The notes beneath the pieces were generated by a model. It saw only the letters and a program-made list of their open reading frames with translations. It was not told the origin of the DNA and made no database searches. The translations under genes and the position numbers were made by a program. A stretch of DNA of 64,000 bases, taken from the NCBI RefSeq assembly GCF_017874715.1, contig NZ_JAGGLR010000012.1, forward strand, positions 264,028-328,027, given 5' to 3'. Position 1 is the stretch's first letter, and every line of letters begins with the position of its first letter. Shown here one piece after another: positions 48,050 to 56,699 of the stretch. Origin of the DNA: Streptomyces iranensis (lineage in GTDB: Bacteria; Actinomycetota; Actinomycetes; Streptomycetales; Streptomycetaceae).

Positions 48050-48808
48050 ATGATCCGTAAGTTCCGTCGAGCGTATGGCGTTCTCGCCTTGGGCACCGCC
48101 CTGTTCGCAGCCGGAGCGGCTGTGCCCGCCACCGCGTTCTCCGCGTCGGCAGCGGCTTCCGCCTCCTCTCAGGTGCGTTCCCTGCCCCCTCAGCAGAACG
48201 TCCCCGACCTGGCCGCAGGCGGGCCGGCGAAGACCGTCGACTATCCGCCGGACGGGCAGCGACACCACCAGCCAGAATCCATCACCATCCAGGCCCCGCC
48301 GTACACCCGCATCGTCGGACTGGACCTGCGATGCACGGGGATGTTGTGCCCTGTGCAGATCGCCGGGGACGGCAAGTCCGCCACGGCCCAGATCACGGGC
48401 AGCAATTGGGACTTCACCCGGCCCTTCACTGTCCACGTCGTCGCCGACAGCGATGCTCCGCTGGCCGGGGGGACCTTCACCGGGAGTTTCACCCTGAACG
48501 GTGTGACGCAGCCGCTCACCGTGCACATCAGCCCCGGCATCCAGGGCATCATCGCGGGCAACCTCAAAAACACCAGCCCTGCGGGCGGTGGCGTACGAGT
48601 TCTCGCCGTCGACCCGGGCAGCAGCACCGAAGCCGCAGGACTCCTCCCCGGCGATGTCATCACCGAAGTCGCGGGAATCCTCACCCCCACCGTCAACGAC
48701 CTCGATGCGGTCCTCAGCGGTAAGAGGTCGGGCGCCACCTACCGGGTCGTCGTCAAGCGCGCAGGCGCACTCGTGACCCTTCAGATCCCACTCGATCCGG
48801 AGCCGTAA
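48050..48808 (+). CDS. Secreted PDZ-domain protein
   Basis: A 252-residue exported protein. Residues 1-34 form a Sec signal peptide (MIRKFRRAYGVLALGTALFA, cleavage after about SASA). Residues about 55-165 are a beta-rich domain with two Cys (LRCTGMLCPVQ), probably disulfide-linked. Residues about 165-250 form a PDZ domain: AGGGVRVLAVDPGSSTEAAG, LLPGDVITEVAGILTPTVND and GATYRVVVKRAG. There is no protease domain, unlike HtrA. AGGAAGGATCCTG precedes the ATG at 48050. It could be a substrate-binding or scaffold protein at the cell surface. Monocistronic, with a terminator. Confidence 0.8.
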   Translation: MIRKFRRAYGVLALGTALFAAGAAVPATAFSASAAASASSQVRSLPPQQNVPDLAAGGPAKTVDYPPDGQRHHQPESITIQAPPYTRIVGLDLRCTGMLCPVQIAGDGKSATAQITGSNWDFTRPFTVHVVADSDAPLAGGTFTGSFTLNGVTQPLTVHISPGIQGIIAGNLKNTSPAGGGVRVLAVDPGSSTEAAGLLPGDVITEVAGILTPTVNDLDAVLSGKRSGATYRVVVKRAGALVTLQIPLDPEP

Positions 48809-48855
48809 GCAGCATCGAGCTGCATCATGCAACGTGGGGCGTAATGCTCCGCAAC

Positions 48856-48884
48856 AGGCCCCGCCGCAGTGGTGAGCGGGGCCT
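48856..48884 (+). terminator. Hairpin terminator after the PDZ protein gene
   Basis: AGGCCCCGC (48856-48864) pairs with GCGGGGCCT (48876-48884), 9-bp stem, about 48 nt after the stop, with a pyrimidine-rich TCCCC tract following. Confidence 0.7.
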
Positions 48885-48946
48885 TCCCCTGTCTGCGGGG
48901 AGACTCACCCAGACCACGCCGACCTTGCCTGATTCCGTACTCTCCA

Positions 48947-49180
48947 ATGGGCGCAAGAGCTTGCGGAGCTGTGTCCCCCGCCGCCTCGGCAGGCCGGTGG
49001 AGCGTCCAGCATCTGCCCGCGCCCCTCGGCGGCCCCGGGCGCCGGGTCCTCCATCACGAATCGTGCTGGCTACCGACCGGCGACGCAGACCTCACGCTCG
49101 ACCAGGCGCTGCGCGAGCTCACCCGGCCGGACAGCGAACCATGCACCGCCTGCGATGCCCGCCATCTCCCGACGCCCTGA
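48947..49180 (+). pseudogene. DUF6233-like C-terminal fragment
   Basis: The frame contains GRWSVQHLPAPLGGPGRRVL, HHESCWLPTGDADLTLDQAL and RELTRPDSEPCTACDARHLP. This is the C-terminal half of the Streptomyces DUF6233 family (W.VQ.LP....P...LH...C..........AL.....P....C..C). The N-terminal half and a ribosome site are missing; ATG 48947 is the first available start, giving 77 codons. Probably not functional. Confidence 0.5.
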
Positions 49181-49326
49181 AGTCGGCAAGGCCGGCATCA
49201 CCCGATCGCCCGTCGGTCGCCCCTGCTCGCCCAGGGCCTGTATCAGGCCGACAGCGGCCCGAGCTGGGCACTCTGACGCCGGCGTGTTGAGGCTGGGACA
49301 TTCCAGGGGGGCGTAGGAGGTGTTTC
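49181..49326. other. Short intergenic stretch before the Ku fragment
   Basis: Nothing recognised except a ribosome-site-like GGAGG at 49316-49320, directly in front of the Ku-type start at 49327. Confidence 0.4.
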
Positions 49327-49383
49327 ATGCGTCCCGTTTGGAGTGGAGCTGTCAGCTTCGGTTTGGTGACTTCTCTGAACTAG
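49327..49383 (+). pseudogene. Ku N-terminal fragment (18 codons)
   Basis: ATG 49327, with GGAGG 7 nt upstream, begins MRPVWSGAVSFGLVTSLN and then stops (TAG at 49381-49383). MRPIWSGAISFGLV is the invariant N-terminus of bacterial Ku, the NHEJ end-binding protein. Only the ribosome site, start and 15 matching residues survive; what follows is the convergent hydrolase gene. The rest of ku has been deleted at this point. Confidence 0.75.
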
Positions 49384-49406
49384 CTGCGAAGCCAACCAGG
49401 CTGCGC

Positions 49407-50384
49407 CTACGCCGCGAGTGTGTCCAGGACTTCTGCGATGGGGGCGAGATCCAGGGGGCCTACGTGCGACGCCTCGGGAAAGTTGTGTACGCGGAAGCGG
49501 TTGCCGGGTGTGAGTGCGTCGGCCTCCGCGACCATCCTGTCCTGGAGCGCGGTGGCGATCGTCCGGTCTTTACCGAAGCGCAAGTAGGTGCGGGGAACGC
49601 GTCCCCAGCTGTCAGCTCGGCCGACCGCTCGGCCCGCATAAGCGGCGATGGGCTCGTCGGTCTGCATGCCGGCCATGAACCTGCGGAAGTCGGCGTTCGG
49701 GTAGTCCGCGCAGCTCATCTCCTTCAGGAGGGCCAGCTCACGGCCGTCACCTGTCCGGAAGTTCAGCCGCAGCACCCCGAGCTGGTCCTGGTCACCGACC
49801 ATCAGCTCGACCGGGCTGACGGCGTTGGCATTCTCGGGTGCCGCCGTGCAGGCGTCCGCTGTGGGCAGGGCACGGCTGGGGCAGAAGGCCGCCATGTAGC
49901 AGATGTGGTGAAGCAGATGCGGGACGGCATCGCCGACACGACTGACCGATACGCCACCCAGGCTGTGCCCGACCAGCACCACCGGGCCGTTCCGCGCCGC
50001 GCGCCGCACGATACCCGTGACGCGCGCCTCGTAGTCGTCCAGCCCGAGGCCCTCCAGCGGGGAAGGCTCGACCGCCATCGCTTTGAGGTCCTGCCGCTGA
50101 TACGACTCCGGGACGAAAGCCTCCGCGCCTTGCCCCGGCTGGTCCACCATGACGACGCGGTGACCGCGCAGCGTCAGCTCCCGCGCGATCGGCATCCAGA
50201 ACGCGCCGGCGCTGTGGGTACCGTGCACCAGCACGTAGGTGGTGGGCCCGCGACGTGGCTCCGCCGCCGCTCGTGAGGCTCCGAGCCCGCCGGCCAGGGC
50301 CATGCCCCCCACCGCAATCCCCAGATCGCGCAGCGCCGTCCGCCTGGTAGTACCCGTTCGTTGTTCGTTCGTGGCATCCATCAT
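49407..50384 (-). CDS. Tat-exported alpha/beta-hydrolase
   Basis: A 325-residue hydrolase. The first 42 residues are a twin-arginine signal: TTRRTALRDLGIAVGGMALA then GGLGASRAAA. The catalytic domain has YVLVHGTHSAGAFWMPIARE, nucleophile elbow VLVGHSLGGVSVSRVG (Ser in GHSLG), and C-terminal His in FPEASHVGPLDL. The overall wording resembles salicylate-esterase/EstC-type plant-like hydrolases (HGTHSAGAFW; DQPGQGAE). Start could be 50384 or 50381. It is convergent with the Ku fragment and isolated. Substrate: a small ester or lactone outside the cell, not specified. Confidence 0.88.
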   Translation of the reverse strand: MMDATNEQRTGTTRRTALRDLGIAVGGMALAGGLGASRAAAEPRRGPTTYVLVHGTHSAGAFWMPIARELTLRGHRVVMVDQPGQGAEAFVPESYQRQDLKAMAVEPSPLEGLGLDDYEARVTGIVRRAARNGPVVLVGHSLGGVSVSRVGDAVPHLLHHICYMAAFCPSRALPTADACTAAPENANAVSPVELMVGDQDQLGVLRLNFRTGDGRELALLKEMSCADYPNADFRRFMAGMQTDEPIAAYAGRAVGRADSWGRVPRTYLRFGKDRTIATALQDRMVAEADALTPGNRFRVHNFPEASHVGPLDLAPIAEVLDTLAA

Positions 50385-50984
50385 GTTCCGACGCTATGAG
50401 CGGCCCGCTGAGCGCACCAGCGGCCCAGCACCCTCGCGGGGGGTGGGCCTGACACCACCTTCGAACGCGGGGGCTCGGTCGTTGATTGGCCGTGACGTCC
50501 TTCTTTGGGGTCCACCAGCTGGCGCGCGGCGACCCCGGGGGCGCCGGGCGCGCCGCGCACGTCTCCGGCCCCGGCTGTCACAGCCAACACACATCACAGG
50601 CACCCCCCCGGGCACTCGAAGGGCAGACACCTTGCGCCGCGTGAATTTTGCGTCCGCCGGTGCCACCCATCTCCACATCCACGGCGCTGGCGGACAGCAG
50701 CAGCCTGGGCCATCGAGAGGGACCCTGCCATCGCCAAAGTGATCGGTGCCATCCAGACCCCAGATGCCATCGAGGCCACCAGCAGTGAGCTGCGCCGATT
50801 GGCGCGTGGGCACACAAGCGGGCACCTGTCACGATGCTCGGGTGTCCTGCGCATGCGCTTGGGCAATCCTGACCGCCGCCTCGCAACACATCCCGATACC
50901 TGCCAGCGAGGTCAATGCGCACACCTCGACGGGCCCCTGCACACCGTCATGGGCGATCAGTGCCGCGATACCGGCCGAGCTGAT
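50385..50984. other. Region without an intact gene
   Basis: About 600 nt between the Tat hydrolase start and the transposase fragment. Plus-strand frames here include HIPIPASEVNAHTSTGPCTP and may belong to the upstream part of the decayed transposase. I find no intact start or domain. Confidence 0.35.
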
Positions 50985-51261
50985 CGCGTTCCACCGCAGA
51001 GCGGGAAGGCTCAACCTCCTGCGCGTCCTCGCTGTTATCGAACATGCCAGCCGACGCTCCCGCATCCTCGGCGCAACCGCCCACCCGACCGCGGCATGGG
51101 TGACCCAACTCGCTCGGAACATGGTCATAGACCTCCAAGAGACAAACCCGGCGGCACAGTATCTGCTCCAGGACCGGGACACCGGCTATCCGGCCGCCTT
51201 CGACACAATCCTGGAGGCCTCGACATACGCCGACACGATCGCCTCGGCGGCATCCGCGTGA
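50985..51261 (+). mobile_element. Integrase-core transposase fragment
   Basis: The frame reads LLRVLAVIEHASRRSRILGA, TAHPTAAWVTQLARNMVIDL and QETNPAAQYLLQDRDTGYPA, the DDE integrase-core signature (first Asp neighbourhood, then DRD) of IS-type rve transposases common in Streptomyces. The following region with the last catalytic Glu is missing; the frame ends at 51261, one nt from the stop of the peptidase gene on the other strand. A truncated, non-functional element. Confidence 0.7.
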
Positions 51262-51262
51262 A

Positions 51263-53017
51263 TCAGTGCGGCAAGAGCTGTCTCAGCGCTGATCTGGCCC
51301 GCGAGTAGCGCAGGTTGACCATGGCGTCTTCGTTGGGCGCATCCAGGTCGTAGCCGGCGCGGCACTGTAGGGCCTGGGCCTGGGCCGTCGACGTGAGCAG
51401 CCGCTTCCATGCCTTTCCGCCCGCGCCAGAGTCCGGAAAGACCGGCAGTTCCAGCGCGTCGCTCACCGTCGCGCCCAAGGCGGCACAGCGGGCGCCGGCA
51501 GCATCGGATCCCGCGGCCCCATCCGGAAGGTACTTGTCGAACCGGCCGAGCACCGCAGAGCCTCCCCGCTCGTACCAGCCGACGGCGCGGTCCTTGACTG
51601 TGGCGCTCACCGCGGGTCCGTCGCGCCATTCGTTCATCTCGTCGGAGATCTCGCGCAGATGGGCACTTGCCTGTGTCACCCAGTCGTCCTCCGCCTGCGC
51701 CCAATTCGCGAACGGGTTCATCGCGAAGGCGCTGATCAGCCAGATGACACCGTACATCCAGGCGCGGGCCGCACTCGCCTGGTCCGCACTCCGCGCCTTA
51801 CGGCGCGGGAATACCGCGAAGCCGGTGGCGATGATGAGCGGCCCCACAAGATACGCGAGATAGATCACCGTCTGCGCCGGGACCGCGTCAAGCTTGAGCC
51901 AGGAGATCACCGAGTAAATGATGGTCACGTACGCGACGAGGAAGACCGCGAGCTGCAGCTTCGTGCCGCCCTTGTCCTCGGAGCGGGGGTTGTCGACTTC
52001 GGCCAGGCGCTCACTCCAGGTCGGGTGGTTGCGCAGAAAGCGGGGGAGCCGAAGCCGGGGGAGCGCGGCTGACCGCGATTCCGCCTGCTTTCTCCACACC
52101 TCCCGGTCGCTTCCGAACTCGAATACGGCATCTCGGTCGGCGACCAGCTCACGATGGCGCAGGATGTCGGCCCTGGCCACGTAGACCAGCGCGGTGAGCA
52201 CCATCGCGAGCAGCGCCGTCTTCGCTCCGGGCTCGTATCCGTCCCAGTACGCCCGCTCGGCGCCCTGTAAGCGGTCATGGAGCACCAGGGCCGCGTTCAG
52301 GGCCAGGCAGGGCAGCAGCACGGCGATCAAAAAGACCCGCCACAGCGCGATGGCGAGATAGGCCAGGTCGACGTCCCGGTTACGCACATGGGCGAGCTCA
52401 TGCAGCACGACCGCGTCGAAATGCGACCTGTCCTTGGTCGTCCGTATGGGCAGCAGCCCCACGTTCAGGCAGACGGTGTAGCGGCCGACGCTGCCGAAAG
52501 TCACCGCGCCGGCGGACAGTGCCCGGGGATTGCACACGAAGCCGGGCAACCGGTCCCGGGGCAGCTCGGCGCGCTGCACCAGCCGGGCCAGATGCGCCAA
52601 CCGCTCGTCGTTCTCGCTGCCGCCCTCGACGGCTGCCACGATCCGCTGCGCGGAATACAGCTCTGGGAGCCGGTCCTTGCGCCGCCGCCACCGCGGCAGC
52701 CACCGGGACAGCAGCACGGTCGCCACCACGACGCCGGCGGTGCACAGTACGGTCGCGTACAGCGCGGTCCGAGCGCCGTCCGCCCGGCAGGCGACCAGCT
52801 CCTGGTGGAAGCGCAACCCCAACTCGGTGCGCCACTTCGGCCCTTGGAGATCCATGCCGGTTGCGGAGGCACAGTGCGGGAGCGAGGTCGCGGAGTGATA
52901 CGTGAGCACCGCTTCGCCGATGAGCGCGGTTCCGGACGCGAGCAGCACTGTGACCAGCATCAGCATCCGCCGGGTGGTCGCACGCGCGGTGAGCGCTCGT
53001 GACTGCGCCGTAGTCAT
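51263..53017 (-). CDS. M48-family membrane metallopeptidase
   Basis: A 584-residue membrane peptidase of the HtpX/Ste24-like M48 family. Two N-terminal transmembrane segments (about 18-40 and 85-104) precede the zinc site H206-E207-x-x-H210 in VVLHELAHVRNRDVDLAYLA. More hydrophobic segments follow (about 222-245, 260-278, 350-370, 380-400, 415-435), with LRHRELVADRDAVFEFGS giving the third zinc ligand (Glu). The C-terminal 150 residues are extracytoplasmic and contain two Cys. Start at 53017 overlaps the stop of the gene at 53014 (ATGA), so the two are co-translated. It may act in membrane-protein quality control or cleave a partner's signal. Confidence 0.88.
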   Translation of the reverse strand: MTTAQSRALTARATTRRMLMLVTVLLASGTALIGEAVLTYHSATSLPHCASATGMDLQGPKWRTELGLRFHQELVACRADGARTALYATVLCTAGVVVATVLLSRWLPRWRRRKDRLPELYSAQRIVAAVEGGSENDERLAHLARLVQRAELPRDRLPGFVCNPRALSAGAVTFGSVGRYTVCLNVGLLPIRTTKDRSHFDAVVLHELAHVRNRDVDLAYLAIALWRVFLIAVLLPCLALNAALVLHDRLQGAERAYWDGYEPGAKTALLAMVLTALVYVARADILRHRELVADRDAVFEFGSDREVWRKQAESRSAALPRLRLPRFLRNHPTWSERLAEVDNPRSEDKGGTKLQLAVFLVAYVTIIYSVISWLKLDAVPAQTVIYLAYLVGPLIIATGFAVFPRRKARSADQASAARAWMYGVIWLISAFAMNPFANWAQAEDDWVTQASAHLREISDEMNEWRDGPAVSATVKDRAVGWYERGGSAVLGRFDKYLPDGAAGSDAAGARCAALGATVSDALELPVFPDSGAGGKAWKRLLTSTAQAQALQCRAGYDLDAPNEDAMVNLRYSRARSALRQLLPH

Positions 53018-53469
53018 TGCCCGGACGGCCCCATGGCCAGCCGGGCGACGACGGCTTCCCCGAGCTGCTTCGCGGCCGCCTCCTCGAGGCCCCGCAGGCA
53101 CGCCTCGCCGTAGACCCGCTGGTAGACCGCCTTCTGCTGCTCGGGGGTCAGCGGCACCGGGTCGGCGGCAACACCTGTGCCGCGGGCGGGAGTCCGGGAG
53201 AAGCGTGCCCGGATGCGGGCGAAGAAGCCGTCCGCCGCGACGCCTGCTCCCCGGGTGACGAACTCGTTCACCACCAGCCATACGACGGGGGTGATCAGGC
53301 CGGCGACCTCCGCCACGCCGAAGCCGAGCAGCTCGTCGCTATCGGGCCGGGTGAACAGCCGAGTGATGCCGTCGTCGTCGAGTGGCTGCACATATTCGAG
53401 CAACTCCCGTTCATGCGGCACATGTTCGGCAATGAGCGGCGTGACGATCCCCCGTACGGACGCGGCCAT
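53014..53469 (-). CDS. Small protein coupled to the M48 peptidase
   Basis: A 151-residue protein I do not recognise by family. It contains one hydrophobic stretch FGVAEVAGLITPVVWLVVNE (about residues 47-68), a likely single transmembrane or membrane-dipping segment, and a C-terminal helical part EQQKAVYQRVYGEACLRGLE. Starts at 53469 or 53478 are both possible. TACAAT lies about 7 nt upstream of the ATG at 53469, suggesting a leaderless transcript. Its stop overlaps the start of the M48 gene, so it is probably a regulator, adaptor or substrate of that peptidase. Confidence 0.6.
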   Translation of the reverse strand: MAASVRGIVTPLIAEHVPHERELLEYVQPLDDDGITRLFTRPDSDELLGFGVAEVAGLITPVVWLVVNEFVTRGAGVAADGFFARIRARFSRTPARGTGVAADPVPLTPEQQKAVYQRVYGEACLRGLEEAAAKQLGEAVVARLAMGPSGQ

Positions 53470-53478
53470 GGCGCGCAT

Positions 53479-53779
53479 TGTAACAGATGGCCTTGGCGTA
53501 GCCGTGCTCGGCTTCGTGACGGCAGCAGGAACGGGGGTGGTGGCATGGATCACGTCCCGTTGACCGAGGCGATCGATTGTCCCGTCTCAAGGGATCTGGT
53601 CCATGTCTCAGCTGATCTGGTCCGTGGAAAATCGGGACGGTGCTGCGGGTGATTGGCGATCCTGTGCCGTTCGGTAACTCATCGCTCCTGCTCGTGGGTG
53701 GTCCGGCGCGCCATCACAATCTGCTCGAACCCTGTCCGGGTGATCGTTTCGCTCGTATACCGGGTGACTCGGATACCGG
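53479..53779. other. Intergenic stretch with short direct repeats
   Basis: About 300 nt. GATCTGGTCC occurs twice (near 53590 and 53614) within a region just left of the transposase fragment; it could be part of an IS end. No gene recognised. Confidence 0.35.
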
Positions 53780-54190
53780 GTGACTCGGAAGCTGCTCGCG
53801 GTCCCGGTGGTGCCGCTGCGCCCGGACACGGCCAAGGAGGCGGAATTGCTCGTGCTGCGGCACGAGAACGTGGTGCTGCGCAGGCAGCTCACGAGGCCGG
53901 TGCGCTACGAGCGTGCGGATCGGCTGTGGTTCGCAGTGCTGTCCTCGCTGATCCCCCGGCACCGGTGGGCGCGGGTGTTCCCGGTGACGCCCGCGACGCT
54001 GCTGGCGTGGCACCGCAGGCTGACCGCCCGGAAGTGGGACTACAGCAAGCGCAGACGCAAGCCCGTGCACATCGTCGTGCACGAGTACGACGTCGACAAG
54101 CCAGCGCACGCTCACGTCACCGGTAGCGGGGGCCGCGAGGTGAGGATCGGGCCGAACGGCCACCCCGTCGACGGCCAACCAGAGGTGTTG
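53780..54190 (+). mobile_element. Transposase N-terminal fragment
   Basis: The frame starting at GTG 53780 reads EAELLVLRHENVVLRRQLTR, PVRYERADRLWFAVLSSLIP and RVFPVTPATLLAWHRRLTAR, then KWDYSKRRRKP. This is the N-terminal DNA-binding part of the integrase-type transposases that read 'LVLRHQLAVLRRQV.RP...ADR...A.L..L.PR....'. After about 54065 the homology stops; the catalytic domain is missing. It may be the N-terminal part of the same kind of element as 50985-51261, split by the intervening genes. Confidence 0.65.
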
Positions 54191-54394
54191 CTAGTTGACC
54201 AGTGAGGCCAGAGCGGTGGCGATGGCGGCGGCCAGAGTGAGGGTCGTGGAGAAGGCGGTGGCCGCACGGGTAAGGGCGGTGGGGTAGGTGGCATGGTCGC
54301 GACGGGCGAGATAGCCGGCCCCGCCCCCGACGAGGGCGGCAATCACGAGAGTCAGGGCGCAGGCGAGCAGGATCACGGCGTTACGTGCGGTCAT
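54191..54394 (-). CDS. Small two-helix membrane protein
   Basis: A 67-residue protein: TARNAVILLACALTLVIAAL and ALTRAATAFSTTLTLAAAIA are two hydrophobic helices separated by a short basic loop (GYLARRDHAT). Ribosome site GGAGAGGGAACC precedes the ATG at 54394. It faces away from the HTH-NTPase gene; their starts are about 125 nt apart, so they share a regulatory region. Its size and layout recall holin-like or toxin-like small membrane proteins, but I have no family match. It could be the effector or partner of the divergent NTPase. Confidence 0.6.
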   Translation of the reverse strand: MTARNAVILLACALTLVIAALVGGGAGYLARRDHATYPTALTRAATAFSTTLTLAAAIATALASLVN

Positions 54395-54520
54395 GGCGTC
54401 GGTTCCCTCTCCGGTGAGACGGGCGTCGGTCTGATACCGAATCTCGCGAAGCGGGTGTTCGCCGTGGTGCGGGCGGTCGAAGATGAACAACGACGAACAG
54501 CGGCACGGGCAGGGGGCTGT

Positions 54521-56506
54521 GTGGATACGGACCGTTTCCGGGAGCCGGCGGATGCGCTCGCGGAGCTGCGCGCCCGGCTGAAAGCTGGTCATGCCGCGTG
54601 GGGCGGGACCCAGGTGCAGCTGGCTCGTCGCGCCGGTCTGGGCCGCACAGTCGTAAATCAGGCGCTCAGTGACTCCGCGCCCGCGCCGTCGGCGCAGACC
54701 GTGGCCGGGCTGGCGCGTGCCCTCGGTCTCGGCAAGGAGGTCCGGTCTCTACTGGATCTGCTGGCCACCGCCTCCGGGCCAGTCGAAAGTCCTGACGGCG
54801 TGGTGGGCCGGCCGATCGGTGACTGGGACCCCCACGATCTGGAAGTCCACCCGGCCGTGTACGCCCCCGCCGACGAGGAACGCAGCCGGGCGGGCGGCCC
54901 GCAGGGGCGAGGCCATGTGGCCTCTGTGCTGCCGAGCTATGTATCCCGCCCACACGATGGAGAACTGGCTGACCTCGTTGCTGCCGCCGCGAACGGGCAC
55001 AGTCGGATGGCGGTGTTGGTGGGCTCGTCCTCGACGGGCAAGACCCGCGCCTGCTGGGAGGCCGTCCAGCCGCTCGCCCCTTTGGGATGGAGGCTGTGGC
55101 ACCCCTTCGACCCCACCCGCGCTGAAGCGGCGCTCGCCGACCTCGCGCGCGTCGCTCCTCGCACCGTGGTCTGGCTCAACGAGGCTCAGCACTATCTCGG
55201 CGCGGGCCAAGGGCTCGGCGAACGCATCACCGCCGCTGTGCACTCCCTGCTCACCGACCTGAAACGTGCGCCAGTCCTGGTCCTGGGCACGCTGTGGCCC
55301 GAGTACGCCAACGCCTACACCAAACTCCCCAAACCCAGCCAGGAAGATCCGTACTCCCAGGTGCGGGAGCTTTTGACCGTGCGGCGGATCACCCTGCCCG
55401 ACAGCTTCGATGCCGCCGCCACGGACGCCACCAGAGCCCAGGCGGAGGCAGGTGACCGGCAGCTCGCGCACGCTCTGAAGCGCGCGCGTGACGGGCGGCT
55501 GACGCAGTACCTGGCAGGGGCTCCGGAACTGCTGCACCGCTACAAGAGCGCCGCGCCGCCGACCAGGGCCCTGCTGCACGCGGCCATGGACGCCCGCCGC
55601 CTCGGAGCCGGCCTCCACCTGCCCCAGGCCTTCCTCGAACACGCAGCAGCGGACTACTTCACCGACGACGAGTACGACACCCTCGCCGACAACTGGCTTG
55701 AACAAGCCCTCGCCAGCAGCACCGATGCCGTCCACGGTAACCTCGCCCCCCTGCGCCGCATCCGCCCCCGCACCCACAGCACTCCAGCAGGAGCCGCGCC
55801 GGACCAACCGGCCTACCGGCTGGCCGACTACCTCGAACAGCATGGCCTCAATCAGCGCAAGATGCTGTGCCCCCCGGCCTCCTTCTGGCAGGCCGCACAC
55901 GACCGCCTCACCCACCCCGACAGCCTCGCCGAACTCGCCGAGGCCGCCGCCAACCGGCGCCGTGACCGCTGGGCTTACCACCTCTGGCAGAAGGCCGCAG
56001 ATGCCGGCAGCACCAGCGCCCTGATCAGTCTCGCCCTGGTACGGGAGAAGGCTGGGGACCAGGACGGGGCCGAACAGCTCGTCCGACAAGCCGCCGACGC
56101 CGGCGACGCCTCGGCCCCGAACTCTCTCGCCCGCTGGCGACAGTTGGTCGAGGACCAAGACAGGCTCGAACGGTTCGTCCGGCGACAGGACGAGGTCGAA
56201 CGGCTTGCCCGGCGAGCCGCCGACACCGACGCCCCGAACGATCTCGCCGACTACGCCGACGCCCTGAACGATCTCGCCATCTACATCGACGCCCAGAACC
56301 AACTCGACCTGATACGCGAGGAGACCAGGGCCTGGCCCGAGACCGAGCAGTTCGCCCGCCGAAACGCCGACGCCGGCTACGCCGCCTCCATGATCGATCT
56401 CGACGCGAGGCGGGAGAACGGAGACCCGTGGCCGTACGGACTGGACCCCGATGGCACGCCATCCGCGCCCTGGGACCTCTTCACACAGCCACCTGCGGAT
56501 ATGTAG
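54521..56506 (+). CDS. HTH-NTPase-Sel1-repeat protein (STAND-like)
   Basis: A 661-residue three-part protein. Residues about 10-75 are an XRE-type HTH (TQVQLARRAGLGRTVVNQAL). Residues about 145-400 are a P-loop NTPase with Walker A GSSSTGKT at 168-175 and Walker B-like TVVWLNEAQ at 215-223. The C-terminal part (about 480-640) has Sel1/TPR-type helical repeats: RRDRWAYHLWQKAADAGSTS, ALISLALVREKAGDQDGAEQ and LVRQAADAGDASAPNSLARW, becoming irregular at the end. The GTG at 54521 is preceded by AGGGGG. HTH plus NTPase plus TPR is the layout of STAND signal-transduction proteins. Divergent to a small membrane protein. Function unknown; regulator or defence sensor. Confidence 0.8.
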   Translation: MDTDRFREPADALAELRARLKAGHAAWGGTQVQLARRAGLGRTVVNQALSDSAPAPSAQTVAGLARALGLGKEVRSLLDLLATASGPVESPDGVVGRPIGDWDPHDLEVHPAVYAPADEERSRAGGPQGRGHVASVLPSYVSRPHDGELADLVAAAANGHSRMAVLVGSSSTGKTRACWEAVQPLAPLGWRLWHPFDPTRAEAALADLARVAPRTVVWLNEAQHYLGAGQGLGERITAAVHSLLTDLKRAPVLVLGTLWPEYANAYTKLPKPSQEDPYSQVRELLTVRRITLPDSFDAAATDATRAQAEAGDRQLAHALKRARDGRLTQYLAGAPELLHRYKSAAPPTRALLHAAMDARRLGAGLHLPQAFLEHAAADYFTDDEYDTLADNWLEQALASSTDAVHGNLAPLRRIRPRTHSTPAGAAPDQPAYRLADYLEQHGLNQRKMLCPPASFWQAAHDRLTHPDSLAELAEAAANRRRDRWAYHLWQKAADAGSTSALISLALVREKAGDQDGAEQLVRQAADAGDASAPNSLARWRQLVEDQDRLERFVRRQDEVERLARRAADTDAPNDLADYADALNDLAIYIDAQNQLDLIREETRAWPETEQFARRNADAGYAASMIDLDARRENGDPWPYGLDPDGTPSAPWDLFTQPPADM

Positions 56507-56699
56507 CAGCGGATCACGGCAAATATCACAGACAAGCTATGAGCGAATCTTTCCCTTGCCCAGCTCGACGCGCTCAGCTGCTCAATGTTCGGTGAGAACG
56601 CTCAACTTTGAGTGCGACAGAACAATCGACGTCGAGGGGCCAACCGACGAAATCAGCTGACCTGGAGCTTCGCCGACGGTCGGGTGGCGGATCCCATGC

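Noticed and set aside
48947..49180. Calling the DUF6233-like frame an intact gene
   Set aside because: Only the C-terminal half of the family is present, with no ribosome site before the first ATG.
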